From: Candidatus Poribacteria bacterium
GTDB taxonomy: Bacteria > Poribacteria > WGA-4E > WGA-3G
DNA length: 64,000 nucleotides
Direction: 5' to 3'
NCBI GenBank assembly: GCA_022826805.1
Contig: JAJDUH010000079.1
Span: 124,001-188,000, forward strand
Below, one piece after another: positions 35,871-45,023 of this stretch. Both the position numbers and the translations under genes were made by a program. The first letter of the stretch is position 1. Each line of letters starts with the position of its first letter. Under the pieces are notes generated by a model. The model did not search any database, had not been told where the DNA came from, and saw only the letters and a list, made by a program, of their open reading frames with translations.

Positions 35871-38825
35871 TTACTGTGTTAATATAAATCGTTTTGTCCC
35901 TCGGTTTGAGGCGGCTCTGACGACCTCTTTGAGACGTTCGATATTGTTCGGTGTTACGGTTGGGGTCAGGAAACGGACAATCTGATGCATCTCGGCTTTA
36001 CGCTTGGATTGGGTGTAGCGAAGTTGGATATCAGCAACTTCGGTGTTCAGCGTGAGTTCTTCGGGGACGGTTTCTATCCTAAAGGGTGTCTCTGTGCTGA
36101 CAGTGACTTTGTCTTCAAGCGATAACGCCTTGCCGATGATAGCTGGATGCATTCGGCGTTCTTCGCTTAGCAACTCTGCGTACGGGTGTTTAACGAGGGG
36201 TAACTCGAGCACAAATTGGCTGCCAATGGCGTATAAATATCCTTCGCAGGTCCAGGTGACCTCAACTTTCAACTCGTTTTCCAATTTGAAAAGATCGGAT
36301 GCCTTGAATTCAACTACTTTGGCGCGATCGTCTAATTCCAGTTGTTTGTGCATGAATTCGGATCGTTCTTCGGTGGTATCAAGACGCGCAAGTTGGCTTC
36401 GCAATTTCGTGTTGAAACTTCCAGTGGCAGTTATTTTTTGGCGAACGGAGACGCTCATATCCTTTTTGACTTTTACCTCAGTGTGCATCCTTTTTAGATT
36501 CGATGTGGCATCCAAGGAGGGACTCTTCTGAAAGCGGTAGAGTTTGTTCTGTATATCGCTCGCGTTCTTGGCAGCAGTATCTTCTGAATTATCGGTTTTA
36601 TCTTCAGTTAGGAATTGTGGGTTGATAATGAGCGTCCATCTGTCTTGGTCGCCAGCTGGAAAATCTCCGAAAGCACAGGTTTCCGCTGTTGGATCCAGCC
36701 AGATAAGTTCGTCGTCTTTATTGCCCTCGACGGCAAGAATCATGTGATTAAAATAGGCTAACGATGGGACCGCCTCGACTTCCGAACCACCATCTGAAAG
36801 GTGGGCGTTAACGCCACGCGTGTCCCCAGCGGAGATGAGGACGGGATAAGAATTAATGCCTGCTGATGCGAGCATCGTGGACAGAAGGGTTGTTTTGTCT
36901 TTACAATCGCCTCTGCGATCTTTCAGGACGAGGTTAGCCGGACGGGGTTTAATTGCCCAGATGCCGAGTTCATAGCCGAGGTATTGGATATTGGTTGCGA
37001 CGTATTCATAAAGCCTTTTCACTTTTTCCTGCCGTGTCCAAGCACCCTTGAGGAGTTGCTCTGTCTTTTCGGCGATTTCTGGTGTAAGGGTATCTTGCTC
37101 CCGAATTAAGGTGGCATACCACGTCACGAGTTTATCCCAAGAATCGATTGAGGAGATGCTAATACTGTAGGCGAGATCTTGCGGGGCAGGCATCAGATAT
37201 TCCTTTTTCAAGGGTGGTACATCTTGTGCCTCGAAGGTATAGGTTCGCGTATAATTGCTTTCTGTAATTGCGGGTTTAATGGCGAGGAAGTGAGAAGTCT
37301 CAGCAGCAGCGGGTGCTCCAGAAATCTGATAATACAGCTCCTTTTTCTTTGGGATATGCACGGTAAGCCGATAATGTTGCACGGGTTGTGATGCTTGGAA
37401 GTAGACTTTGCGCCAGAACTCGCCTTGCATGACATGCCCAAGGTTATTCGTGGAATAGGCGTAATCTATGATGCATCCGTCGGTGACGCCGGGAATAGCG
37501 AAGTACATCAAACGTGCATCGACGTACAACCCAGCATCCACGGCACTGGGGGGGATCAAATCGGTTATCACTTGGCTTGTGTCGAGTTCAATGACGTTGC
37601 CATTCGGTGTCAATGTTCGTGCGTGATGTATGGTAACATCGTCTTTTCCGCGCATATATGGAATACTCACCTCGGCGAGGTCCATACCGTTTTCATTAAA
37701 GATTTTGATGACCCGTCGCATGGAATAGATATAACGGCTCTTTTCATCGATATCAACGTCGATGCTTTCCCAAAGCACGGCAGCACCGTCATCTGGATAC
37801 GCTTTTTGAGATGGGGCATTCTTGATGACTTCTTGAATGGCTTTTTCGTCGGCTTCGCTGATGTAGTCATAAGGGAGTGGAGATTTATTGCCACTATAGG
37901 CGTCATCGGATGTAGGGGTTTCTGCGTTTCCATGTTCATCTGATTCAGTGGACGAGGTGTCAGCGATAACCGCTGTTTCGGGCGGTGGACTCGGTAAAGC
38001 CGTACGGCGTGTGCCTAAAAAGGTTTTTTCGGCGAGTTTGCCGTCGTCTGCCACTTCTTCAGTTTCGAGGGCGGTGGTTAGGTTTCGGGTGGCGTTTCCG
38101 TCACCGTTATCGTCAAGATGTGGGTGTTCAGATTGAATAGTACCGAAGTTTTCATACCACTCTTTCGTCCGTACCTCTACGGATAGAAATGCTTCTAAAA
38201 GTGAGATTGCGCCATCGCTGTTGGTATCGGCAGTGGGTGTAGAAAAGGCATCGACGAAAACATCACCGAATCCTGCTTGCAGTGAATAACCCTCATTCGG
38301 TGAGCTTGAGGTCAGAATTATCCGTCCCGGTGCGCTAAGTTGTGAAACGAATCTTCCGCTATAAGGGAAACCGAAAATTAGGATCTGATTTTCGGCGGGG
38401 ATGCTGTTGATAAGCGTTATGTATTCCGTTTCACTAATATCTCGTCCCATTAAATTAAACTTCGGACTGCCTCTACCAGTGCGGGAAGCGTGTCCGAGCA
38501 TAAACAGTAGAAACCGGTCTGAGGGTTGAATTTTCTCAGTGAGTTCTGCGAACGCCGTTAAGATCGGCTCGTGTCTGGATTCAGCATCAACGAGTCCTGG
38601 CTTTTCTGAATCTCCCATGTCCTCGAAGAGGAAGGTGATTTGTTCTGGAGTATAGCCGTATTCATCGGTGAGTAGTTGGTGGAACCTGGAGGTGGCACCC
38701 CAGAATGCGTCGTAAAAGGACTTTTCGCCAGCAGCACCACCGATAATCAGCACGTAATCTGCTGCGAAAGAAACCGGTGCAGAGATTAGACAAATTGCGA
38801 GAATTGTAAGTAGTAGGTGACGCAT
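35871..38825 (-). CDS. Exported DUF3857/transglutaminase protein with degenerate caspase-like domain
   Basis: 984 residues with a signal peptide (1-21, PVSFAA). Residues 22-215 resemble a legumain/caspase-like peptidase: YVLIIGGAAGE, then the Gly-His pair LFMLGHASRTG (111-112); but the expected Cys-Tyr-Ser-Gly is GFPYSG (152-157), with Pro154 at the Cys position, so it is probably inactive. A short calcium-loop-like DTNSDGAISLLEAF (200-213) follows. The DUF3857 domain (about 330-540) precedes a transglutaminase-like domain with the complete triad Cys641 (RRGDCKDKT), His694 (YFNHMI) and Asp711 (WLDPT). The ATG at 38825 is chosen because GGAG lies 7 bases upstream. The role is unknown; such proteins work outside the cytosol. 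Confidence 0.85.
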   Translation of the reverse strand: MRHLLLTILAICLISAPVSFAADYVLIIGGAAGEKSFYDAFWGATSRFHQLLTDEYGYTPEQITFLFEDMGDSEKPGLVDAESRHEPILTAFAELTEKIQPSDRFLLFMLGHASRTGRGSPKFNLMGRDISETEYITLINSIPAENQILIFGFPYSGRFVSQLSAPGRIILTSSSPNEGYSLQAGFGDVFVDAFSTPTADTNSDGAISLLEAFLSVEVRTKEWYENFGTIQSEHPHLDDNGDGNATRNLTTALETEEVADDGKLAEKTFLGTRRTALPSPPPETAVIADTSSTESDEHGNAETPTSDDAYSGNKSPLPYDYISEADEKAIQEVIKNAPSQKAYPDDGAAVLWESIDVDIDEKSRYIYSMRRVIKIFNENGMDLAEVSIPYMRGKDDVTIHHARTLTPNGNVIELDTSQVITDLIPPSAVDAGLYVDARLMYFAIPGVTDGCIIDYAYSTNNLGHVMQGEFWRKVYFQASQPVQHYRLTVHIPKKKELYYQISGAPAAAETSHFLAIKPAITESNYTRTYTFEAQDVPPLKKEYLMPAPQDLAYSISISSIDSWDKLVTWYATLIREQDTLTPEIAEKTEQLLKGAWTRQEKVKRLYEYVATNIQYLGYELGIWAIKPRPANLVLKDRRGDCKDKTTLLSTMLASAGINSYPVLISAGDTRGVNAHLSDGGSEVEAVPSLAYFNHMILAVEGNKDDELIWLDPTAETCAFGDFPAGDQDRWTLIINPQFLTEDKTDNSEDTAAKNASDIQNKLYRFQKSPSLDATSNLKRMHTEVKVKKDMSVSVRQKITATGSFNTKLRSQLARLDTTEERSEFMHKQLELDDRAKVVEFKASDLFKLENELKVEVTWTCEGYLYAIGSQFVLELPLVKHPYAELLSEERRMHPAIIGKALSLEDKVTVSTETPFRIETVPEELTLNTEVADIQLRYTQSKRKAEMHQIVRFLTPTVTPNNIERLKEVVRAASNRGTKRFILTQ

Positions 38826-38908
38826 TTTCTTCTCCAACCCCTAACCCTCTTTATGAGGGGAATTCTGCTGGTTTTATGGGGAGGTTTAACCGCCCTTTTC
38901 AGGGAGAA

Positions 38909-39397
38909 TTATGTATCGGAAACTGCTATGAAATCCCCACTTTTACCACCCGTCTTTTTGACGAGTTTGACATTGGCGATGACCATCTTTCTATCCACTG
39001 CTTTACACATATCATAGACGGTCAATGCTGCAACTGACACGGCGGTAAGGGCTTCCATCTCTACGCCTGTGCGACCGACTGTTTGGACTTCCGCTTCAAT
39101 CTCAATCCTTGGCGTGTCGGCTGCAATGGCGAGTTCAACACGGATTGACGTCAGTGCGAGGGGATGACACAGCGGGATAAGTTCACCCGTCCGCTTCGCC
39201 GCCATGATACCAGCAAGGCGTGCGACTTCTAAAACATCGCCCTTTTTCATCTTTTGTTCGGCGATTAATTGAAGCGTTTCGGGACGGGCGGTGATGTGCC
39301 CGTGTGCGATGGCAACGCGCAACGTTTCCTGTTTGCCGCCAACATCCACCATCCGTGTGTTGCCTTTTTCGTCAAAATGTGTGAGTTGTTCGTTCAT
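38909..39397 (-). CDS. moaC: Cyclic pyranopterin monophosphate synthase
   Basis: A 162-residue MoaC, which together with MoaA makes cyclic pyranopterin monophosphate in molybdenum cofactor synthesis. Conserved stretches are FDEKGNTRMVDVGGK, KKGDVLEVARLAGIMAAKRTGELIPLCHPL and ALTAVSVAALTVYDMCKAVDR with the active-site Asp and Lys. Length is normal. No other moa gene is near. Confidence 0.96.
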   Translation of the reverse strand: MNEQLTHFDEKGNTRMVDVGGKQETLRVAIAHGHITARPETLQLIAEQKMKKGDVLEVARLAGIMAAKRTGELIPLCHPLALTSIRVELAIAADTPRIEIEAEVQTVGRTGVEMEALTAVSVAALTVYDMCKAVDRKMVIANVKLVKKTGGKSGDFIAVSDT

Positions 39398-39450
39398 ATT
39401 TTTTATTTTTGAAGACTGAACGGTATCTGTCTACTCCTACAGTTTGGCAC

Positions 39451-39550
39451 GTTGGGTTTCGCTGTGTCTACATGAGCGCGCCATTGAAAGTTAGAGTTCA
39501 CTGGTATAAATGAAAGATTCTTGGTCTTTTACCGCTCAACCCAACCTACA
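39451..39550. repeat. GTTGGGTT inverted-repeat element, long copy
   Basis: About 100 bp from GTTGGGTTTCGCT to CCGCTCAACCCAACCTAC. The internal ATAAATGA and the ends match 55961-56066. It resembles a non-autonomous mobile element. It lies between moaC and the FGGY kinase gene. Confidence 0.75.
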
Positions 39551-39554
39551 TGTA

Positions 39555-41210
39555 TTATACGGGGTGTACTGCCATAATCTGCTCGTATTTTTCACGAAAC
39601 CGCTGGAGATATTTTCCTTCGCCGTGATAGGCGGCGACATCTGCAGGATTCGGTTGAATTGGTTCCCCGCGTTTAAGGACTGAAGCGCTGAAAGCCTCAA
39701 TGTCAAATGTTTCGGTATCGGCATCTATGTTATAAAGTGCCTTCACACCTGCGACAGCAGCACCGAGGGCTGCCCCTCCCTTTTCTACCGGGAGCGTGGG
39801 TCTATTCCAAATTCCTGCGACACGCCGCATGATTCCGGGACTGTCAGTCGCTCCACCTGTCACAAACAGCGGTGTCTGGGTCTGTTTCGTGAAGACCTCT
39901 GAGTAGATGTAAAGTGCAGCGAGGCTTGTTTCGATAATACCGGTATAGTCTCCTGCTAAGGTTTTTTCTGGAGCGGTACGTATCAACTCAAATGCCCCGG
40001 AGACGGGAAAAGATTCGGTTTTGGGTTGCCAGAACGTCATAAATTGTCCGGGTGCGACTTCCTGCAGTGCTGCTTCTGCGGGTGCGTATTCTTCTTTTGT
40101 AAAACCGTAATTGGCTCTCACGGCGTCCCATACCATCGCGCCGTTTGTCCGACACCCGAACATGAAAGGGCGGTTGATGCCATCATACATGGCGTTGGCG
40201 AACCCTTCTGGGTCGAGTGTGTCGCCGTCGGTTGAGACCATATTGACGAAACTGGTGCCGAGACTCAACAGATCTCCGGCAACAGGGACTTTCGCCTGTG
40301 GATTATCACCGGAACCTGCTATCACTGCGCATTTGGGATCGAATCCGTATTTCTCGACGTAATACGCCGCGAGGTTACCGACGACGGAATCTGGGGGTGC
40401 GAGTGCTGGCAATTTCGATCGAAATGCTTCCACGCCGCCGGGTAAGCCGTGGGCGGTTGCTTCTAACAGTGCGGCGTCCCATACTTTCTTCTTATAGTTC
40501 ATGAGCGACATGCCGCAGGCGTTGCCGTAGTCGATCGGTACGTTGGCATTGCCTGTTAGCACGGCTGGAATGAAACTGCTAATCAATTGGATTTTTGTTG
40601 TCGCGGCGTAGTGTTCAGAAGACTGTTCTCCGACACGCCGCATGACAGCACCCGTGAACCGAAGTGGGGCATCCGAACCGGAAAGATTAATCATTTCCGA
40701 TTTCCCACCGACTCCGTTTCGGACGACATCGGTTTGTACGATGGTGTTAGCGGTCATCCAGATCGGGGCACTGGGATACGCGAACGTCTTCTCCAGTTGG
40801 GTTTGCAAGTCTGGGGCATCTTTGGCGTTTTGTGAATCTGTAAGCTCCGCCAAAAGCCTATCTGCGTCGCGGTTCAGATAGACGTGTCCATGTTGTTGTC
40901 CTGAGGTGTTGATGAGAAGAATGGATTCAAGCGACACGTCTGCTTCGCGCATGTCGGTGAACAGTGCATCGAGTGAGGCGAGGTACATCAGCGGCGGTTG
41001 CTCGGCTTCGCCTTCTTCTTTCGGCGGTAGGATATAGTCCTCCCCGATCTCGAATTGGTTAAGTCGTTCATCGGCGCGGTAGTCAAGTGAATGCTCAAAG
41101 CATTTTTCTGCCGTGTCCATATCGATGACAACAGCGGATAGACTTTGTGTGCTTGAATCTAAACCGAGCGCGAGTCTTCTTTTTGACACAAATTTCTCCT
41201 TTGCGTCCAA
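39555..41210 (-). CDS. FGGY-family carbohydrate kinase (xylulokinase-like)
   Basis: A 551-residue sugar kinase. LALGLDSSTQSLSAVVIDM is the phosphate-1 ATP-binding loop, STSGQQHGHVYL the xylulokinase-type substrate loop, VIAGSGDNPQAKVPVAGDLLSLGTSFVNMVS the glycine-rich nucleotide region and TGGATDSPGIMRRVAGIWNRP the adenosine motif. These kinases phosphorylate pentuloses or related polyols in the cytosol; D-xylulose is likely but not certain. Slightly longer than typical xylulokinases (about 500). No xylose isomerase is nearby. Confidence 0.9.
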   Translation of the reverse strand: MDAKEKFVSKRRLALGLDSSTQSLSAVVIDMDTAEKCFEHSLDYRADERLNQFEIGEDYILPPKEEGEAEQPPLMYLASLDALFTDMREADVSLESILLINTSGQQHGHVYLNRDADRLLAELTDSQNAKDAPDLQTQLEKTFAYPSAPIWMTANTIVQTDVVRNGVGGKSEMINLSGSDAPLRFTGAVMRRVGEQSSEHYAATTKIQLISSFIPAVLTGNANVPIDYGNACGMSLMNYKKKVWDAALLEATAHGLPGGVEAFRSKLPALAPPDSVVGNLAAYYVEKYGFDPKCAVIAGSGDNPQAKVPVAGDLLSLGTSFVNMVSTDGDTLDPEGFANAMYDGINRPFMFGCRTNGAMVWDAVRANYGFTKEEYAPAEAALQEVAPGQFMTFWQPKTESFPVSGAFELIRTAPEKTLAGDYTGIIETSLAALYIYSEVFTKQTQTPLFVTGGATDSPGIMRRVAGIWNRPTLPVEKGGAALGAAVAGVKALYNIDADTETFDIEAFSASVLKRGEPIQPNPADVAAYHGEGKYLQRFREKYEQIMAVHPV

Positions 41211-41250
41211 TATTATGGTAAATTTTACAGTTACTCAGAACCTCTGCCTC

Positions 41251-41272
41251 GGCGAGGTTAGGAAACCTCGCC
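41251..41272. repeat. Hairpin repeat (GGCGAGGTT family)
   Basis: Perfect 9-bp inverted repeat GGCGAGGTT / AACCTCGCC, loop AGGA, followed by TACCGG. It lies between the FGGY kinase and trxB genes. Confidence 0.85.
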
Positions 41273-41301
41273 TACCGGAGCGGTGTTCATCTGTGCGTTT
41301 G

Positions 41302-42264
41302 TTAATTCCCCGGATAGGCGCGGTTTTCCAATTCTGCGACGAATTTTTCAGCGGCGATAGCGGCTGCAGCACCAGCACCGGCCGCGGTAATCGCTTGACG
41401 GAACACGTGGTCATGCACATCACCAGCGGCATAAACGCCGTTTATGTTTGTGCGTTGCATCTCATCGACAATGATGTATCCCTGTTCATCCATATTTATG
41501 ACATCTGTGAATAGCTCTGTGTTCGGAATATGTCCTATAAAGATGAATACGCCGTCAATCGGGAAGAGTTGTGTTTCGCCGGTTTTAACGTTTTTGAGGG
41601 TGGCACCGCTCACTTTTTCTGAATCACCGTTTATCTCTTCGACGATGGTATCCCAGATAAACTTGATTTTGTCGTTTTTGAAGGCGCGTTCCTGCATAAT
41701 CTGGCTCGCCCGAAGTTGATCCCGTCGGTGAACGATATATACTTCGGATGCGTATTTGGTTAGAAAGATGCCTTCTTCTAATGCTGCGTCGCCACCACCG
41801 ACGACGATGAGACGTTGATCTTGGAAGAAGAACCCATCGCATGTAGCACAGTAAGAGACACCGCGTCCACCGTATTCCTCTTCACCAGGGATATTGAGTG
41901 TGCGAGGTGAGGCACCGGTACATATAATCACGGATTTGGCACGGTATTCTTTCTCATAGGTCGTAACGGCGAACGGATGTTGCGTGAAGTCGACTGCTGT
42001 CACGGTGTCGAATTTAACTTCGGTGCCGAACCGTTCTGCCTGTTCTTGCATGCCTTGTATAAATACACCCGCTTCGTTGCCAAAGAAGCCCGGATAGTTT
42101 TCCAGGTCAAGGGTCAAGGAGAGTTGCCCGCCAAGGGCGTCACCTGTGATAAGGATAGGTTCCAGCATTGCACGGGATGTGTAAACGCCCGCGGCGAAAC
42201 CGGCGGTTCCACCGCCAATAATCACGATATTTCGATCTTCTATGTTGTTTGCGTTGGTTTCCAT
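41302..42264 (-). CDS. trxB: Thioredoxin reductase
   Basis: A 320-residue NADPH-dependent flavoprotein that reduces thioredoxin. The FAD loop is GGGTAGFAAG (17-26), the redox-active disulphide is CATC (Cys139, Cys142) and the NADPH loop is VVGGGDAALEEG. The C-terminal GVYAAGDVHDHVFRQAITAAGAGAAAA is the usual FAD-binding end. Length is normal. Cytosolic, redox homeostasis. Confidence 0.96.
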   Translation of the reverse strand: METNANNIEDRNIVIIGGGTAGFAAGVYTSRAMLEPILITGDALGGQLSLTLDLENYPGFFGNEAGVFIQGMQEQAERFGTEVKFDTVTAVDFTQHPFAVTTYEKEYRAKSVIICTGASPRTLNIPGEEEYGGRGVSYCATCDGFFFQDQRLIVVGGGDAALEEGIFLTKYASEVYIVHRRDQLRASQIMQERAFKNDKIKFIWDTIVEEINGDSEKVSGATLKNVKTGETQLFPIDGVFIFIGHIPNTELFTDVINMDEQGYIIVDEMQRTNINGVYAAGDVHDHVFRQAITAAGAGAAAAIAAEKFVAELENRAYPGN

Positions 42265-42295
42265 CTTTTTTCTTCCTCTTTATTATTAAAGGTCC

Positions 42296-42616
42296 TTAGA
42301 ACGCTTTGAAGATAGCAAGGATGACACCGATGATAGCGACTTGCGCTCCAATTACCCATCGAAGCGTCGCAATACCGGCTTCAATCCGGTCGAGGCGTTG
42401 CCCCAAAGAATTAACATCTTCCCTAAGGTCATTGATGTCCTTCTCCATATTTACCCTAAGGTCATTGATGTCCTCCTCCATATTTACCCTGAAGGCGTTG
42501 AAATCTTCCTTATCTGCTTTGGTGTCAATTTTTGCATCCAAGCGATCTAAACGGACGTGTATCTGTTTTAAGATTTCGATCAGCAGTTCGTTGAAGTTTT
42601 TATTGTTATTATCCAT
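42296..42616 (-). CDS. Small coiled-coil protein with C-terminal membrane helix
   Basis: 106 residues from the ATG at 42616, the likelier start than the extended frame. Residues 15-80 are predicted coiled coil, including two almost identical 11-residue units (VNMEEDINDLR and VNMEKDINDLR, a hendecad pattern), and the last 20 residues (WVIGAQVAIIGVILAIFKAF) form one membrane helix. This is a C-terminally anchored coiled-coil protein like many DUF1640-type or phage-like small proteins. Function unknown. Lies 31 bp after trxB. Confidence 0.7.
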   Translation of the reverse strand: MDNNNKNFNELLIEILKQIHVRLDRLDAKIDTKADKEDFNAFRVNMEEDINDLRVNMEKDINDLREDVNSLGQRLDRIEAGIATLRWVIGAQVAIIGVILAIFKAF

Positions 42617-42684
42617 GAAATTTCTCCCTATGAAAAACACAGTTTATGCAGTGTATAGAGAAAATTGGGTGCTTACCAATGCAT

Positions 42685-43509
42685 CTATAAGCACAAACGG
42701 GGAATTCCATCAATAATTGGATAGCGTTGCTCACACGTTTTGCAGTGGAGACTGTGTCCTTCCCATCCGATTTCACCTTTACACTGCGGACAAACGAGAA
42801 TTTCTTGTAATGTTTTTCTCTGACGGGAACCTCGGTTCCCTTTTACCAGGAAAGATTTGGCACGAGAAACGATGCTTCGCGGTACGATGCTTTTAAGCAG
42901 CGGTAGCCACTGACTTTCTGCTGTAGCATCCTTACCCGATGCGATGAACTGCTCAAGTGTCTCTGGCGATTCCAGATCCAGCGGTGAGTTTTGTTCTTGC
43001 AGTATCTCGTAATCTATTTCGTCTTCCCATTCGTATTGAACGAGAAAGAGACTGTGGTGTGTAATGTGAAACCGCTTCCAGTACTTGTCTTTTGCCGCCA
43101 GGGTGTGAAAAAGCTTCCCAAATTCAGGGTGCTTGTGGTTCTTTTGTAGGATCAGACGGTTATCAATGAGGTTGACTACCCAGTTGTGATAGTGCCATCC
43201 GTAGATCCGCTCACCTATTTCAGAGGGCGTTTCAATGTAGCCGCGATGCGACACACGCGTTAATTCGGCAATAAGTCGGGTCGGATCCTCGACGTGTTCC
43301 AACACGTGTGAACAGATAACGTAGTCGAACGCCTTGTCGGCGAATGGAAGAAACTGCCCGTCTGCTTCTACGATGGGTCGGTCGGCGATAATTTTGCCGC
43401 CGCGCTGTTCATCGTCTTCTATGAACTTGTCACATAACATATCAGAACGCGTTTTTGGATTATGACCGCTTCCTATCTCTAAGACAAAATCGTCGGCACG
43501 AATGTTCAT
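42685..43509 (-). CDS. SAM-dependent methyltransferase with C-terminal zinc ribbon
   Basis: A 274-residue class I methyltransferase: motif I is VLEIGSGHNP, motif II DGQFLPFADKAFDYVICSHVLEHV. The C terminus (about 235-274) is a Trm112-like zinc ribbon CPQCKGEIGWEGHSLHCKTC followed by PIIDGIPRLCL. The ATG overlaps the stop of the methyltransferase upstream by 4 bases (ATGA), so the two are co-translated. The substrate is unknown; sugar or lipid-linked methylation is one possibility given the glycosyltransferase-rich context of such pairs. Confidence 0.85.
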   Translation of the reverse strand: MNIRADDFVLEIGSGHNPKTRSDMLCDKFIEDDEQRGGKIIADRPIVEADGQFLPFADKAFDYVICSHVLEHVEDPTRLIAELTRVSHRGYIETPSEIGERIYGWHYHNWVVNLIDNRLILQKNHKHPEFGKLFHTLAAKDKYWKRFHITHHSLFLVQYEWEDEIDYEILQEQNSPLDLESPETLEQFIASGKDATAESQWLPLLKSIVPRSIVSRAKSFLVKGNRGSRQRKTLQEILVCPQCKGEIGWEGHSLHCKTCEQRYPIIDGIPRLCL

Positions 43510-44474
43510 TTCTGGACAACCATGGTAATATAAGGGCTCAGGTACGGCAAAGTGCCTGCGATGATTCTGCCTTTTATACCAAACCCGACAGCCGTTTTGA
43601 CGATAGTAAGCCCGTTCAATCGGAAGAACTGGGCGAGATCGATTGGACTTGCATAATACGCGCTGTCTGCATCGCCGCCGATGGCATCTGCCTGCAAATC
43701 GGGTTCCCGATAAATAAAGTGTGGTGATTTCGTAAAAAATCGCTTTTGTACATGGAGTTGACAGTTGCGTGTGAACTGTTTCAATGCTTGCTGCTTTGTT
43801 TCACCCCAAACCGGTCTGCCGGACTTGCCTGACATCAGGGATAGCCAGTCAAAAAGTGGGATTAAGGGTGAGCAGAGGTTCGGTCCAGAAAGCACAATTC
43901 TTCCACCTTTGCGAACGACCCGTATCATTTCGGTGAGTGCTGTCTCTACATCCGGTAGATGTTCAATTAATTCATTTGAGCAGATAACATCGAAGGACCC
44001 ACTTTCAAACGGCATCTCTATCACGTCACAAACATAATACTGGAGCCGCGGGTTTTCCCACTCCCGTGCTTCCTCAAGGAAGAGCGGAGAGATATCCGTA
44101 CCAACGACATCGAAGCCCGCCTGATTGAGGAGTCGCGCTGAAATACCATTTCCACATCCCAAGTCGAGTATCTTAGAACGCAACGGTGCGTGACGGATCA
44201 CCAATTCTACGTAGTGTTGGAGATAGACTTCATCGTGTGCGTCTAAAAGTTTCTTGTAAGTTTCCGATGTTTCGTAGAATTCGCGCATCCGCTGGCGAAT
44301 TGACAATGATGTTTCAGAGACCGGCGTTCCAATCATATTCATGCCATCAAAGTTGTAAGCACATTTTATGAATTGTTTGAAAGTATTGCCCAATAAGAGT
44401 TTCTCGTCCAAGAAACCCCCTAAATCTCCCTTATCAGGGACTTGTGCGATGGTTATGAGCGGAGGGTATTCCAC
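43506..44474 (-). CDS. SAM-dependent methyltransferase
   Basis: A class I methyltransferase with motif I ILDLGCGNG, motif II VGTDISPL and FDVICSNELIEHL. The frame to 44474 gives 322 residues, but homology-like sequence begins only around MNMIGTPVSETSLSIRQRMREFY (Met at 44342 or 44336), and the first 44 codons look like translated intergenic sequence, so the true start is uncertain. Its stop overlaps the next methyltransferase start (ATGA); the upstream cupin gene overlaps its longest frame by 22 bp. Substrate unknown. Confidence 0.85.
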   Translation of the reverse strand: MEYPPLITIAQVPDKGDLGGFLDEKLLLGNTFKQFIKCAYNFDGMNMIGTPVSETSLSIRQRMREFYETSETYKKLLDAHDEVYLQHYVELVIRHAPLRSKILDLGCGNGISARLLNQAGFDVVGTDISPLFLEEAREWENPRLQYYVCDVIEMPFESGSFDVICSNELIEHLPDVETALTEMIRVVRKGGRIVLSGPNLCSPLIPLFDWLSLMSGKSGRPVWGETKQQALKQFTRNCQLHVQKRFFTKSPHFIYREPDLQADAIGGDADSAYYASPIDLAQFFRLNGLTIVKTAVGFGIKGRIIAGTLPYLSPYITMVVQK

Positions 44475-44854
44475 GGTGCCTCATCGAAGACATCAATGAG
44501 TTGGTATCCCTCTTCGCCTTTAGATGGACTCAGGGTAACAAACAACTTCGCCGACTGAGAAGAGACATTAAAAGAGGCATGGACCATATCTGCAGGAATG
44601 AACACGGAGTCGCCTGCGTTGAGTACCTGTTTCTTGTCTTCGAGCCACTGTTCCACGCTGCCTTCTATAACGTAAATGACCTCTTCTTGCTCAGGATGTT
44701 TGTGGAAATCGTGTCCATATCCGGGCGAGAGGCTGACTTCCATAGCGACGATGTCTTTGGCGTTTGTGCTCTCTGGACGACTGAGCCAACCGATTGTTCC
44801 CCAGTCGAGTTCATCTCGTTCTACGTCGGCGGACGCAATAAATTTTCCGTTCAT
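44453..44854 (-). CDS. Cupin-domain protein
   Basis: A 133-residue single-domain cupin. GHDFHKHPEQEEVIYVIEGSVE is cupin motif 1, with two His and a Glu for metal binding, and AGDSVFIPADMVHAS is motif 2 with the final His. Such proteins bind a metal and act as isomerases, dioxygenases or ligand-binding regulators; the substrate is unknown. It is probably co-transcribed with the two methyltransferases downstream. Confidence 0.88.
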   Translation of the reverse strand: MNGKFIASADVERDELDWGTIGWLSRPESTNAKDIVAMEVSLSPGYGHDFHKHPEQEEVIYVIEGSVEQWLEDKKQVLNAGDSVFIPADMVHASFNVSSQSAKLFVTLSPSKGEEGYQLIDVFDEAPWNTLRS

Positions 44855-44908
44855 GAAGTTATGAGTTCTCCTTTTAGTAGATTTTACAATTACCTATACA
44901 TTTTGAAA

Positions 44909-44976
44909 GGCGAGGCATAAAGCCGAAGCCATCCTCGCCAAACACCTTTGCAGATGCGAAGTTAGGAAACCTCGTC
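44909..44976. repeat. Two GGCGAGG-type hairpins
   Basis: GGCGAGG (44909-44915) pairs with CCTCGCC (44933-44939), and TGCGAAGTT-AGGA-AACCTCGTC (44955-44976) is a degenerate copy of the GGCGAGGTT family. They lie in the gap between the cupin and LamG genes. Confidence 0.65.
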
Positions 44977-45023
44977 AGCAGGCAGAGAAACTTTACTATA
45001 AACCGCACCTAATCACGTAAAGT

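Noticed and set aside
36043..36531. A 162-codon plus-strand frame opposite the transglutaminase protein
   Set aside because: Serine-rich antisense shadow; the minus strand carries a convincing multidomain protein.
37395..37943. A 182-codon plus-strand frame
   Set aside because: Antisense shadow of the DUF3857 region; no ribosome-binding site or recognisable domain.
43506..44474. The full 322-residue start of the second methyltransferase
   Set aside because: Not rejected as a gene, but the first 44 codons contain intergenic-like sequence; a start at 44342 or 44336 is preferred though unproven.
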